From the NCBI RefSeq assembly GCF_001548035.1, contig NZ_AP014723.1, forward strand, positions 1,674,001-1,738,000: a DNA stretch of 64,000 nucleotides, read 5' to 3'. The first letter of the stretch is position 1. Every line of letters starts with the position of its first letter. The notes under the pieces are model-generated. The model saw only the letters and a list, made by a program, of their open reading frames with translations. It ran no database searches and was not told the DNA's origin. This DNA comes from Sulfurospirillum sp. UCH001 (lineage in GTDB: Bacteria > Campylobacterota > Campylobacteria > Campylobacterales > Sulfurospirillaceae). The position numbers and the translations under genes are program-made. This document shows positions 18,726 through 28,243 of the stretch, piece by piece.

Positions 18726-19586
18726 ATGCTTCTACGATTGGTTGTTTTTTCTTTTTTTATTTTTGCATCACTTCATGCGAAAGAGTATATTTTTGCAACC
18801 TATCCTTCCAATACACCTTCAAAAATTATACAAGCACTCACCCCTCTAATGGAATACTTGAGTGCACAAAGTGGCGATACCTTTAAATTGGTTGTCACAA
18901 AAGATTATGACGAGTTAACAAAACGCATTGAAGAAAAAAGCGTTGATTTTGCATGGGTCAATACGAAAAACTTTGTGCTTCTTACAGAGAGAATTCCTTC
19001 CCTTCGCTATCTTGTGACCTACTTGGAGCACTCAAAGAATGGGCAGATTACTCCGTATTACCAATCGTTTATTGTGGCGATAAAAGACGCTAATATAACT
19101 TCTTTAGAAGAAGCAAAAAATAAACACTTTGCTTTTACTGACAAAGAGTCAACTTCAGGGTACGCTTATCCTATGATGATTTTTGAAGCGCATCACATCA
19201 ATCCTTATACCTTTTTTCAAAAAGTCTTTTTTCTCAAAAAACACAATAAAGTCATTGAGGCACTCATCAACCACTCGCTTGAAGTGGGTGCTATCTCAGA
19301 TGGTACCTATTACAACGCATTAGAAAAATATGGCGATCGTTTTACGATTCTTGCTACATCTGAGCCTATCCCACTTGATGCCATTGTAGCATCGGAAAAT
19401 GTCTCACATCAAGAAAGCCAACGCATAGCACACTTTCTTGAGAATATTCCACTGAACTCGCCCGCAATCAAAGCATTTGAAGAACATCTTGGATGGTCAA
19501 GCGCAGGCTTTGTAAGAAAAAATGAACGCTTTTATGAAACCTTCAAACGAACCCTGAAAGTGCCACTGTATGAAACTTTACAATAA
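18726..19586 (+). CDS. PhnD-like periplasmic substrate-binding protein (copy 1)
   Basis: 286 residues with a Sec signal peptide (cleavage after about SLHA, residue 18) and a type II periplasmic binding fold of the PhnD (phosphate/phosphite/phosphonate) family. The ligand-loop motif is present as FTDKESTSGYAYPM. The gene overlaps the diguanylate cyclase gene behind it by 17 bp, and no ABC permease or ATPase lies nearby. The protein therefore looks like a ligand sensor for the cyclase rather than a transporter component (inference). A TATAAT at 18696-18701 may be the promoter. Confidence 0.85.
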   Translation: MLLRLVVFSFFIFASLHAKEYIFATYPSNTPSKIIQALTPLMEYLSAQSGDTFKLVVTKDYDELTKRIEEKSVDFAWVNTKNFVLLTERIPSLRYLVTYLEHSKNGQITPYYQSFIVAIKDANITSLEEAKNKHFAFTDKESTSGYAYPMMIFEAHHINPYTFFQKVFFLKKHNKVIEALINHSLEVGAISDGTYYNALEKYGDRFTILATSEPIPLDAIVASENVSHQESQRIAHFLENIPLNSPAIKAFEEHLGWSSAGFVRKNERFYETFKRTLKVPLYETLQ

Positions 19587-21042
19587 AATTCTCTTTCTAA
19601 CGATTCTGCAACTTGTTGCTATTTTTATTTTCGGAATCTATGAAATTCAGTCTCTATATTTGACCCAAAAAACAGCTTTTGATCAAAAAAACCTGATTCA
19701 GTCAGAGATGATTCAGAAACGTTTTGAAGAAAAGCTCGAAGTACTTCAAAAAACGGCTCAAATTCTCATCAACTCTCAAGAGGTTATTACAGGCATTATC
19801 AGCAATGACACCGATATGCTCTACAATTGGAGCAAACTTTTTCTCTCCCCTTCTACCGATAAAATTCATTTTATTGATTTGGATGGAACCGTCATCAGCC
19901 GAGGTGAGTTAGAATTTCGTTTTGCCGATGATGTTTCAAAGCGTTTTTATGTTCAGCAAGCCCTTCATAACGACACGTTCCTAGGTATAGATATGGTAGA
20001 TGGCGAAGAGTGCTTGGTTTATGCAAAGCGCGTGAAACAGTACGGACAAAAAACCATTGGTATCATCAGTGTAGCCCTTATTATCGATGATGCCTTTCTT
20101 GCTTCTTTAGTAGAAGGTACAACGATGGGCATCGCTTACCACTCTCAAAATCAAACACTCTCAACAACCAAAGAAAAACTTACCAACGCCGCATCGTTAC
20201 ATGTCATGCTTCAAGCAGGGAGTATTAAAGAGGCAGGATTTAACATCGGTTTTACATCAGAAGAAGAACTCAATGCCCTTAAAAAAGCACGTACCAACCT
20301 TTTTGTAGGCATTGGTTTTACCCTCATTGCCTTAGTTCTTGCCCTTCATTTCACACTTCTAAAGCATCTTAAAGAGTATAAAGCACTCTCTCAAGTTCTG
20401 ATTGATTTTTACGAAGATCGTTTGAATATCAAAGAAGTTATGAATACCATTAAGCAGGCAACCACAGAACGTACCACACCTGAAGTCAAAAAAATTGCGG
20501 AAGCGCTTTTCAATATGAGTCAAAAAGTCGCCGATACTCAAAATGTACTCGAACATTTAAGCAGCACAGACCAACTCACTTCCCTTTCAAACAGGCGCAG
20601 ACTAGAAGAGTCTTTGGAGCAAAAACTTAAAGAGAGCAAGAGAGAAGAAAGCTTTTTTTCAGTGATTATGATCGATATTGACCGTTTTAAAACGGTCAAT
20701 GATACCTATGGGCATGAAATAGGTGACCATGTTTTAATTCATACCGCACATCTAATGCGTGAATCGATTCGAGAAAGTGACATTCTAGGACGATGGGGAG
20801 GAGAAGAGTTTTTACTGATTTTACCTCACACAAGCCTTGAAGGAGCACTTAGTATCGCAGAAGAGATACGTTCAAAAATTTACCACTGTACCTTTGAGCA
20901 TTACCCGCAGCGTGTCACTATGAGTTTGGGTGTCTCCACTTACCGTATAAGCGATACGCCCAATAGCATTTTAAGACGTGCCGATAATGCACTGTATCGA
21001 GCAAAAAATAACGGAAGGAACAGGGTCGAATATGAAAATTAA
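19570..21042 (+). CDS. Membrane diguanylate cyclase with periplasmic sensor domain
   Basis: 490 residues: TM1 about 7-26, periplasmic Cache-like sensor (about 30-245), TM2 about 246-266, linker, then GGDEF domain (about 330-490). The active site reads RWGGEEFLLILP (near 410) and a c-di-GMP inhibitory I-site RESD lies five residues before it, so it should be active and product-inhibited. It is sandwiched by overlaps between two PhnD-like genes, suggesting that one or both binding proteins feed signals to its periplasmic domain. Confidence 0.9.
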   Translation: MKLYNKILFLTILQLVAIFIFGIYEIQSLYLTQKTAFDQKNLIQSEMIQKRFEEKLEVLQKTAQILINSQEVITGIISNDTDMLYNWSKLFLSPSTDKIHFIDLDGTVISRGELEFRFADDVSKRFYVQQALHNDTFLGIDMVDGEECLVYAKRVKQYGQKTIGIISVALIIDDAFLASLVEGTTMGIAYHSQNQTLSTTKEKLTNAASLHVMLQAGSIKEAGFNIGFTSEEELNALKKARTNLFVGIGFTLIALVLALHFTLLKHLKEYKALSQVLIDFYEDRLNIKEVMNTIKQATTERTTPEVKKIAEALFNMSQKVADTQNVLEHLSSTDQLTSLSNRRRLEESLEQKLKESKREESFFSVIMIDIDRFKTVNDTYGHEIGDHVLIHTAHLMRESIRESDILGRWGGEEFLLILPHTSLEGALSIAEEIRSKIYHCTFEHYPQRVTMSLGVSTYRISDTPNSILRRADNALYRAKNNGRNRVEYEN

Positions 21043-21847
21043 AAAAATTATAAGCATGATGCTTCTTTTTTGCTTTTCACTTTTCGCCAATGAAAAACTT
21101 GTTTTAGGAGTTAATCCTTATAAAAGCACGACAGAACTTCAAGAAATCTATGCAGAGTTGGTGGAGTATCTTGAAAAAGCACTTGATAGAGAAATTGTTT
21201 TTGTTGTTTCTAAAGATTACAATCAGCTTTTAACGCTTATCGAACAAGGCAGTGTCGATATAGCATCCATCTCTCCAAAACTTTTTGCAACATCAAGACA
21301 AAAAGAGATTCCAACAGAGTATTTAGCAACACTTCAAGTCACCGATGATCAAAACAATGCGAGAAGTGCCTACCATGGACTTATTGTTACGCATAAAGAG
21401 AGTTCGATTTATACCATGGCTGATTTAAAAAAGAAAAGTTTTGGATTTACAGATCCTGATTCAACATCAGGTTACTTCTATCCGCGCCTTATCATGAAAC
21501 AAAATGGCATTGACCCAAAAAATGAGCTTGGGAAAGTCTATATGCTTAAAAAGCACTCTAAAATCATTGATGCTATTTTGGAAAAATCAATCGATGCAGG
21601 GGCACTTTACGACGGAGCTTATATCATTCTTCCAAAAGAGAAGCAGGAGCAAATTCGCATTCTTGCAACATCAAAAGAGATACCTTATGATGCCATGATT
21701 GCCTCAAATAAGTTAGATAAAGCATTTGTAGCAAAAATTCGCACGCTTCTTTTAAACTTTCATGCAACAAAGCACTTTCCATCAAGTATTGCAGGGTTTG
21801 AAGAAAAACCTCTTTCTCTTTACGATCAACTAAACCATTTAGAATAA
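21032..21847 (+). CDS. PhnD-like periplasmic substrate-binding protein (copy 2)
   Basis: 271 residues from ATG 21032, overlapping the cyclase gene by 11 bp. The signal peptide ends near FSLFA. The PhnD-fold ligand loop is the best preserved of the three copies (FTDPDSTSGYFYPR), and IPYDAMIAS parallels copy 1 (IPLDAIVAS). Copies 1 and 2 share similar layout and probably arose by duplication. As with copy 1, no transporter genes are linked. The longer frame from 20978 lies inside the cyclase gene and would remove the signal peptide from the N-terminus. Confidence 0.85.
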   Translation: MKIKKIISMMLLFCFSLFANEKLVLGVNPYKSTTELQEIYAELVEYLEKALDREIVFVVSKDYNQLLTLIEQGSVDIASISPKLFATSRQKEIPTEYLATLQVTDDQNNARSAYHGLIVTHKESSIYTMADLKKKSFGFTDPDSTSGYFYPRLIMKQNGIDPKNELGKVYMLKKHSKIIDAILEKSIDAGALYDGAYIILPKEKQEQIRILATSKEIPYDAMIASNKLDKAFVAKIRTLLLNFHATKHFPSSIAGFEEKPLSLYDQLNHLE

Positions 21848-21878
21848 TTTTTTTAATTCACGCATCAACGTGAAACTC

Positions 21879-22076
21879 TTAGAGAATAATCTCTTTTACA
21901 CGCCCTACTTCACCACTTTCCAAACGTACTTTTATGCCATGAGGATGATTCGCAGAATTTGTAAGTATGTCTTTCACCACGCCAGAGGTGAGTTTGCCAC
22001 TGCGTTGGTCTTCTTTTAACACAATTTGTACTTTCAGACCTTTGTGAATATTGCTTCTAATTTGTCCTGCGATCAT
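21879..22076 (-). CDS. YwbE family protein (DUF2196)
   Basis: 65-residue protein matching YwbE: starts RSNIHKGLKVQIVLKEDQRS and has HPHGIKVRLESG near the end. The family has no known function; the small beta-rich fold suggests an RNA- or protein-binding role (inference). Last gene of the helicase operon, 10 bp after the thioesterase gene. Confidence 0.85.
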   Translation of the reverse strand: MIAGQIRSNIHKGLKVQIVLKEDQRSGKLTSGVVKDILTNSANHPHGIKVRLESGEVGRVKEIIL

Positions 22077-22086
22077 ACCTAATCCT

Positions 22087-22590
22087 TTAGAGTTCTATCT
22101 CAGCTCTCTCTTTACCATCGCTTGGGAACCATTCATCTTCGATAAAATCATCTTCAACAATTTGCGTGACACTGCGCTTCATATAGCGCCCTGATGCACT
22201 GACTGCCACTTCGCCATCTGGAAGTATCAGCTCACCCGTACCTTCAAATATACGTCCTTTATCATTGATGATGCGCCCAACGACTTTTAGTTCAACACCC
22301 AAAGGCACAGGCTTTTTATATTTGAGGTTGAGTTCTATCGTTACTCCAAAGCTCTCTTGTCCATAATGCGCCATAATGGCACGTCCTATGGTTTCATCCA
22401 AAATGGTTGCAGAAATTCCACCATGCAAAATACCTGGATAACTCTGATGATACGTATGCGGCGTAAAATAAGCAACGACTTCTTTATTTTCCAGTTCATA
22501 AAACTTTGTTTTTAGTCCAAAAGGATTTTCGATACCGCATACCAAACAATTTTTAGAGATGTGTTGTTTGCCAGTTACTTTAAACTTCAC
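22087..22590 (-). CDS. Hotdog-fold (4HBT) thioesterase
   Basis: 167 residues with a 4HBT/PaaI-type hotdog domain: HGGISATILDETIGRA holds the usual His-Gly-Gly and catalytic acid region, followed by ELNLKYKKPVPLG. An N-terminal CLVCGIENPFGLK segment with two Cys is common in this subgroup. It should hydrolyse an acyl-CoA thioester; the substrate is unknown. Start is GTG overlapping the upstream stop (GTGA), with GGAG about 8 nt before. Confidence 0.82.
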   Translation of the reverse strand: MKFKVTGKQHISKNCLVCGIENPFGLKTKFYELENKEVVAYFTPHTYHQSYPGILHGGISATILDETIGRAIMAHYGQESFGVTIELNLKYKKPVPLGVELKVVGRIINDKGRIFEGTGELILPDGEVAVSASGRYMKRSVTQIVEDDFIEDEWFPSDGKERAEIEL

Positions 22591-23060
22591 TTTTGCTCTC
22601 CATGTACCTTTTCAAGCTCTTTGCGTACTTTTGAGTAAAGTTTGAGATCGACAATTTTATAGCTTTTAAGAAGCCCATCTAACAAAGCAGCTTCTAGCTC
22701 TTTTTGATCTTCTTTATTGGCTGGAACGATTTTATCTTTAACAGCACAATTATTGCAAAAGTCATAAAGGTATGTAAGATCAATCTGATAATCCAAACGA
22801 TGCGTCAACTCATTTTTAAGCTTACGTGTCTCATTCATGATGACAAATTCTTGCTCATTAATCGTTTTAAGAGCGCGTAACTCTTCTAAAAGCTTAAACT
22901 GAGTCATACTGCGAGACGTTCCAGGAATAAGTATTTCTGCGACAAATTCATAGTACGCTTCAACTGCGAGTACCATCACATAGAGGTTTTTACCAATAGG
23001 ATTTTCCTCTTGTTCGATAAAATCTTTAAAATAGTGCAGTTTTTGCATCTCAATCATCAT
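22587..23060 (-). CDS. Conserved protein of unknown function in helicase operon
   Basis: 157 residues, mostly helical and charged, no signal peptide or membrane segment. A central FCNNCAVKDK gives two close Cys. I do not recognise a family. It overlaps the helicase stop by ATGA and the thioesterase start by GTGA, so it is translationally coupled to both and certainly expressed as part of that operon. Confidence 0.7.
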   Translation of the reverse strand: MMIEMQKLHYFKDFIEQEENPIGKNLYVMVLAVEAYYEFVAEILIPGTSRSMTQFKLLEELRALKTINEQEFVIMNETRKLKNELTHRLDYQIDLTYLYDFCNNCAVKDKIVPANKEDQKELEAALLDGLLKSYKIVDLKLYSKVRKELEKVHGEQK

Positions 23061-24349
23061 TTTTTCATTCCTTTTGTTTTTCCTTGTTTTTTGAGTTTAC
23101 CCTCTTTAAAGGTTGCTCTGTATTTTTTAATGGAAAGATTTTTTTTATTCGCTTTTTCATATTCGATTTTTGCTTTAATCGTTCCTTTTTTTGCCTCTTT
23201 CTCTAACCACTCTTTGGTTTCAAAACCTGGGTAAAACTCCGTTTGGATTGTATATTTTAAGATTTTCTCAATCTCTTTAAATTTGTTTTTTTCTTCTTTA
23301 CAGACAAGGGAAATAGCACGCCCTTCTTTACCCGCACGCCCTGTTCTTCCTGCTCTGTGCAAGTAGTCTTCGGCATCACCTGGAAGCTCATAGTTAATGA
23401 CATGCGGCAAATCTTCAATGTCTAAGCCACGAGAAGCGATATCGGTAGCAACTAAGACACGAATGGCATTTTCTTTAAATGCGTTCACCGCTTTGGTACG
23501 TTGAGAGTGCGCTTTATCGCCATGCAATACAAGTGTTTTTAAACCACTTTTAGAGAGATAATCACCCACTTCATCGGCACTCTGTTTGGTTTTCGTAAAG
23601 ACCAACACCTGATGCCAGTTTTGAGAGCCTATCATAAAAGAAAGCAGTTCGCATTTACGCTCTTTATCCACCACATAGATGGTTTGTTGCACGTTCTTAG
23701 CAAACTCGCCTTGGTTGTTAATCGCCACTGTTATAGGTTTTTTCAAGCTTACCTCAGAAAGGCGTTTAACCGACTTCGAAAGCCCAACGGAGAAAAGAAG
23801 TGTTTGGCGTTTTTTTGGCAGTAGTGAAAGCAGTGTCTCCACTTCTTCCCAAAAGCCCATGTCTAAAATGCGGTCAGCCTCATCAAATACAAGCATCTCG
23901 ACACGAGAGAGATCAACATTGTTCAATTTGATATGCTCTAAAAGTCTTCCTGGAGTAGCGATAAGAACATCAATACCTTTTTCTAATTTCTTCACTTGTG
24001 GTGTAAACTTTACACCGCCATAAATGGCACCGATGGTAAGCTCAAGATTTTTACCATACGCTTGTACATTCAATGCGACTTGTGAAGCAAGCTCACGTGT
24101 TGGCACTAAAATAAGGGCACGGACAACTTTCTTGGTAGTCGATTTTTGTGTTTTTTTGCTCAAAATTTGTAAGAGTGGAAGTGCATACGCCGCTGTCTTA
24201 CCTGTTCCTGTTTGCGCCGTTGCCATAACATCTTTACCCTCTAACACTAAAGGGATGACCTTGCTTTGCACAGGCGTTGGTTTCGTGTACCCAAGTTCAG
24301 TTACTGCTTCTTGTATCGGCGCAATCAAGCCTAGCTTTTCAAATAACAT
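23057..24349 (-). CDS. DEAD-box ATP-dependent RNA helicase (RhlE-like)
   Basis: 430-residue RNA helicase. Motifs in order: Q-motif region GYTKPTPVQ, motif I AQTGTGKT, Ia PTRELASQ, motif II DEAD, motif IV region VLVFTKTK, motif V ATDIASRGLD, motif VI HRAGRTGRAG, then a Lys-rich tail (ending KKQGKTKGMKK) likely to bind RNA. Motif III, normally SAT, reads SVG (residues 187-189), which is unusual. First gene of a four-gene operon with the unknown protein, thioesterase and YwbE. Likely acts in ribosome assembly or RNA turnover in the cold or under stress (family knowledge). Confidence 0.92.
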   Translation of the reverse strand: MLFEKLGLIAPIQEAVTELGYTKPTPVQSKVIPLVLEGKDVMATAQTGTGKTAAYALPLLQILSKKTQKSTTKKVVRALILVPTRELASQVALNVQAYGKNLELTIGAIYGGVKFTPQVKKLEKGIDVLIATPGRLLEHIKLNNVDLSRVEMLVFDEADRILDMGFWEEVETLLSLLPKKRQTLLFSVGLSKSVKRLSEVSLKKPITVAINNQGEFAKNVQQTIYVVDKERKCELLSFMIGSQNWHQVLVFTKTKQSADEVGDYLSKSGLKTLVLHGDKAHSQRTKAVNAFKENAIRVLVATDIASRGLDIEDLPHVINYELPGDAEDYLHRAGRTGRAGKEGRAISLVCKEEKNKFKEIEKILKYTIQTEFYPGFETKEWLEKEAKKGTIKAKIEYEKANKKNLSIKKYRATFKEGKLKKQGKTKGMKK

Positions 24350-24580
24350 CTCTATCCTTTATCTATCTTAATAGCTCTATTGTATCTAAGTTTTATTTAA
24401 AGGATTTAGTAGGTCCTTTTTCAACAGGCATCAATCACTCTCTTTGAGGTACTAAAAACCTCTTGTGTTACCAATAAGAATATTTTATACTAAATGAAAT
24501 TTTTTAAAATAATTTAAGTCTATTTTTATACTTCCTCTTATATGATTTGTGTGACAAAAATGCAACATAGTAGGTTGATC

Positions 24581-25405
24581 ATGCGGCGATGTACGTGCCT
24601 TTTTATAGCACTTTTCATCTCTTTTTCATTACATGCACGCCCTCTTGTCTTCGCACCACTTCCTTTTTTCAATTCAAACCAAATTCTTGAAGATTTTTTT
24701 CCAATGGTAAATTATCTTGAAGAGGCTTTGGATGAAAATATTGCTTTTCATTATGAGAAAAAATACGATGACATAATCGCTGCTTTCAAAGCCAATAAAA
24801 TTGATATTGCTTATTTTGGACCTTTACCATTTTTGACACTTCAAAAAAGTTTTCCATATGCACTTCCTATCATCACGTTTCATGAAAGTGATGGAGAGCG
24901 AGGATATCGCTGTGCCTTAGTTAAATTTGCAGGAGACACACTGTCGCCTAAAGCAACACTCAAAGTTGCGCTAACACAACCTCTTTCAACATGTGGCTAT
25001 ACCAAAACAAAAGTTCTTGTTAATGATTATTTACACACCAATTTAGATACGATGCTTTATCGCTATGTAGGCACTCATGATGAAGTGGCACTTTCTATCA
25101 TTAGAGGTGATTTTCAGATGGGCGGTATGAAAGAAAGCATTGCTAAAGAGTATGCCTCACTGGGTCTTGAAGTTATCCAAACAACATCTCTCATTCCAGG
25201 CTTTTCACTAGTTGTGAACACTCAAACGCTTAGCCTAGAACAAATCGAAAAAATTAAATCTATTTTGCTTGCAGCCCCTAAAGAGGTCTATCAAACATGG
25301 GGCAAAGATATCCGTTATGGGATGAGTGAAACTGACATGGAGATGTTTAAGCATCTCAAAAGTGAGATTGAAACCTTTAATATTCCCCAAAGCGGGAGTT
25401 TTTAA
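24581..25405 (+). CDS. PhnD-like periplasmic binding protein (copy 3, divergent)
   Basis: About 274 residues from ATG 24581 (TAGG 6 nt upstream), giving a clean signal peptide (MRRCTCLFIA to SLHA). Alternative in-frame ATGs are at 24542 and 24560. The fold is PhnD-like (IDIAYFGPLPFLTLQ) but the ligand loop is STCGYTKT rather than the STSGY of copies 1 and 2, so the ligand may differ. Its stop overlaps the ATG of the following cyclase gene by one base; again no transporter genes are present. Confidence 0.82.
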   Translation: MRRCTCLFIALFISFSLHARPLVFAPLPFFNSNQILEDFFPMVNYLEEALDENIAFHYEKKYDDIIAAFKANKIDIAYFGPLPFLTLQKSFPYALPIITFHESDGERGYRCALVKFAGDTLSPKATLKVALTQPLSTCGYTKTKVLVNDYLHTNLDTMLYRYVGTHDEVALSIIRGDFQMGGMKESIAKEYASLGLEVIQTTSLIPGFSLVVNTQTLSLEQIEKIKSILLAAPKEVYQTWGKDIRYGMSETDMEMFKHLKSEIETFNIPQSGSF

Positions 25406-27342
25406 TGCGTAAATTTCTAATCACAGCATGTGCCATTCTTTTTTCTTATACACTTTTTTTCATCTATGTACATTCAAAAATGGTTGAAGAACGAGATGTC
25501 TTACTGCAAAATGAAAACCGCATCCTAGAGACCTCTTACAAAGCGGTAACACAAATGTTTACTATCTCTATTGAAAACTATTTTCGCTATGCCATTATGC
25601 AGCCTTCGGTTCTTCAAATTCTTCATGCAGTGAATGATACTAATGATACACGCGAAAAAGCGATTCTTCGAGGCTCTCTTTATCGCCTTCTTTATCCATT
25701 TTACAATGAAGAACTCAAAAAGTTGGGTATAAAACAATTTCACTTTCATACTCCTCAAGGAGAGAGTTTTTTACGTTTTCATTCTCCGAGTGAAAATGGT
25801 GACAATTTGATGAATATACGTCCATCAATTCAAAAGGCTAATATCGAAAAGCAATTTGTTGCAGGCTTTGAAGGCGGACGTGTGTATCCAGGCTTCCGCT
25901 ATGTTTTTCCTATCATTGATAATAAAGAGCACTTAGGCAGTGTCGAGGTTTCTATAGCCTATGAAAATATAGAATTTGAACTTGCAAAACTTCTAACGTG
26001 GAGTGACCACATTCTTCTTTTCAAAAAGTCCATCACAACAGATTTGGTATTTGATTCCCATAAGCATCACTTTATGCCATCTGTTTTAAGCGATGACTTT
26101 GTTATTGAAAATCAAAAGATTTCCAACGTCACCGCACACTCCATAGAGTCTGAACTTACCAAAAAAATCAATGCCATCTTAAAAAAACGCTATAACATTG
26201 AAGCAAAACTCCAAGAAGGAAAAAACTTTTCTATACCATTGGTCGAAAATAATCAAGGATATGTTGCTAATTTTCATGCCATTTATGACCTAAGTAACAC
26301 GCTTGCAGCTTATGCAGTCACCTACAGTCATCTTAATGATTTGGTCACGATAGAACACAAGTACATCACTTCATTGCTTTTTGGCTTTTTAACCTTTGTA
26401 CTTTTGGGCATTGTACTGTACCTTTTGGTTGAACAAAGCCAAAAAACACTAAGAGAAAAAATACAATTTGAAACCATTGTTGAAAAGACGATTAATGGTG
26501 TTATTTTGTTAAATACAAAAGGCGACATTACATTTATTAATGCCTCAGCTACGGCTATTTTAGGGTACAGTCTTGAAGAGGTTTTGGGGAAAGATGCGCA
26601 TACACTCATTCATGTACATCAGCTTAATACAACAAAAGAAGACTGCCCCATCCTAAACTCCATGCGTTATCAGCGCACATACATTGGGGAGGAAATTTTT
26701 CGAAAGAAAAATGGAGAGCATTTTATCGTGCATCTCAATGCAACACCTTTTGTACAAGATCATCATAACATCGGTTCTGTCGTCATTTTTAGAGACATAA
26801 CCCAAGATAAAGAAGCACAAAAGATGATCGAGCATTTGGCGTATTATGACTCATTGACCGAACTGCCAAATCGAAAACTTCTGCTTGATCGCCTAAACTA
26901 TACCGTGGCAAATGCCAAACGCTCCCAAGAATTTTGTGGAATTTTATTTATAGATCTTGATAATTTTAAAGTTCTCAATGATACCAAAGGACATGAATAC
27001 GGTGATATACTGCTCAAACAGGTCGCAAAACGCCTCACATCAGTACTTCGCTTATGTGACACTGTTTCTCGCTTTGGAGGCGATGAGTTTGTTGTGCTGG
27101 TCACTAAACTTGGAGAAGATGAAAAAGAAGCCAAAGAGAAAATGGCACAAATTGGCTATAAACTTTTACTCTCCATCGCAGAGCCATTTCACCTCATCAA
27201 CTTTGATTACACCTGTACGGCAAGTATTGGGGGAACTGTATTTAAGGATGATGACAAAACCATCAACGATATTTTAAGAGACGCAGATATGGCGATGTAC
27301 GAAGTCAAAAAAGAGCATAAAAACGAAATTAAGATCGTTTAA
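25405..27342 (+). CDS. Membrane diguanylate cyclase with periplasmic double-Cache-like, PAS and GGDEF domains
   Basis: 645 residues: TM1 about 5-24, large periplasmic sensor (about 25-318), TM2 about 320-342, PAS domain (about 355-470, ending VVIFRDITQDKEAQ), GGDEF domain (about 480-645). The catalytic motif RFGGDEFVVLV (GGDEF at 558-562) and I-site RLCD are intact. No EAL domain. Overlap with the PhnD-like gene suggests a two-protein c-di-GMP sensor; the cytoplasmic PAS could add a second input. Confidence 0.9.
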   Translation: MRKFLITACAILFSYTLFFIYVHSKMVEERDVLLQNENRILETSYKAVTQMFTISIENYFRYAIMQPSVLQILHAVNDTNDTREKAILRGSLYRLLYPFYNEELKKLGIKQFHFHTPQGESFLRFHSPSENGDNLMNIRPSIQKANIEKQFVAGFEGGRVYPGFRYVFPIIDNKEHLGSVEVSIAYENIEFELAKLLTWSDHILLFKKSITTDLVFDSHKHHFMPSVLSDDFVIENQKISNVTAHSIESELTKKINAILKKRYNIEAKLQEGKNFSIPLVENNQGYVANFHAIYDLSNTLAAYAVTYSHLNDLVTIEHKYITSLLFGFLTFVLLGIVLYLLVEQSQKTLREKIQFETIVEKTINGVILLNTKGDITFINASATAILGYSLEEVLGKDAHTLIHVHQLNTTKEDCPILNSMRYQRTYIGEEIFRKKNGEHFIVHLNATPFVQDHHNIGSVVIFRDITQDKEAQKMIEHLAYYDSLTELPNRKLLLDRLNYTVANAKRSQEFCGILFIDLDNFKVLNDTKGHEYGDILLKQVAKRLTSVLRLCDTVSRFGGDEFVVLVTKLGEDEKEAKEKMAQIGYKLLLSIAEPFHLINFDYTCTASIGGTVFKDDDKTINDILRDADMAMYEVKKEHKNEIKIV

Positions 27343-27451
27343 AACCTCTTCCAGCCTTTTGATTGTATCTACACAATTCCACTCTATTTATCAACGGTTT
27401 AAACATTTTCTTTATACTGTGGCTACTCAAATTATTTAAAAGCTTATCACT

Positions 27452-28231
27452 ATGATTATGAAAACATTTTCGATTTTAGGAGCGGGGTGGTTAGGATTAG
27501 AACTTGCCAAAACACTCAAAGATCAATTTACTATCAAATTATCTGCGCGTAATGAACTGATACAAAAAACACATACAAAGTTAGGATTTGAGTCGTATGT
27601 ACTCACGGAAGGTATCTATAACAATCTTGATGCCCTTTTCTCTTGTGAGTATCTTTTTATAAACTATCCACCATCTAAATTTAATGATTATCTTCAGTTT
27701 ATAAACACACTCTCTCAACATCCTCGTTTTTCAACCATTGAAAAAATATTTTTTGTGAGTTCGTCTTCGGTGTATCCGAAAGTTTCTGGAGTGTACGATG
27801 AAAAGAGTGAAATCGTCTCTTCATCCAATCCATTATACTATGAAGCCGAAACAAGCCTTCATGGAAAAGTCCATATCATTTTTCGTTGTGCTGGATTGAT
27901 GGGAGCAGATCGCATCGCAGCGAAATACTACACGAATAAACTTGTTGAAGATGGGAAAAGCCGTGTCAATCACATTCATCGAATCGATGTGATTCGCGCT
28001 GTTTTATTTACGATAGATAAAAATCTCAAAGGTATTTTTAACTTATGTGCACCAAAACACCCTACAAAAGAAGAGGTGTTTTTATACCAAAGTGAGCGAT
28101 GTCATCTCACGCCTCCAAGATTTACAGACAACCTAAAGTGCACACAACGTATTATTGATGGAAGTAAACTTGAACGTCTTGGATTTGAGTACCAGTGTAC
28201 CGATCCAAGAGAGTTCATCAACTCATCATAG
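27452..28231 (+). CDS. NAD(P)-binding Rossmann-fold protein, epimerase/dehydratase-like
   Basis: 259 residues with an N-terminal dinucleotide motif (ILGAGWLGLELAK, GxGxxG) and an extended-SDR layout: VSSSSVYP, then HIIFRCAGLMG and a RIDVIRAVLF stretch like YeeZ/sugar-epimerase relatives. The usual catalytic YxxxK is not obvious; YYEAE may occupy its place, so enzymatic activity is uncertain. Start could be 27452 or the ATG two codons later; neither has a clear ribosome site. Stands alone. Confidence 0.72.
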   Translation: MIMKTFSILGAGWLGLELAKTLKDQFTIKLSARNELIQKTHTKLGFESYVLTEGIYNNLDALFSCEYLFINYPPSKFNDYLQFINTLSQHPRFSTIEKIFFVSSSSVYPKVSGVYDEKSEIVSSSNPLYYEAETSLHGKVHIIFRCAGLMGADRIAAKYYTNKLVEDGKSRVNHIHRIDVIRAVLFTIDKNLKGIFNLCAPKHPTKEEVFLYQSERCHLTPPRFTDNLKCTQRIIDGSKLERLGFEYQCTDPREFINSS

Positions 28232-28243
28232 ATGATATGAAAC

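Noticed and set aside
18726-21847. Phosphonate or phosphite ABC import operon
   Set aside because: PhnD-like proteins are present twice but the neighbouring genes are a cyclase and an unrelated operon, with no permease or ATPase.
24399-24462. Hairpins AAAGGA/TCCTTT plus T-run and GAGGT/ACCTC in the gap before PhnD3, considered as a c-di-GMP riboswitch or terminator
   Set aside because: Stems are short, no conserved riboswitch core is recognisable, and no plus-strand gene ends before them.
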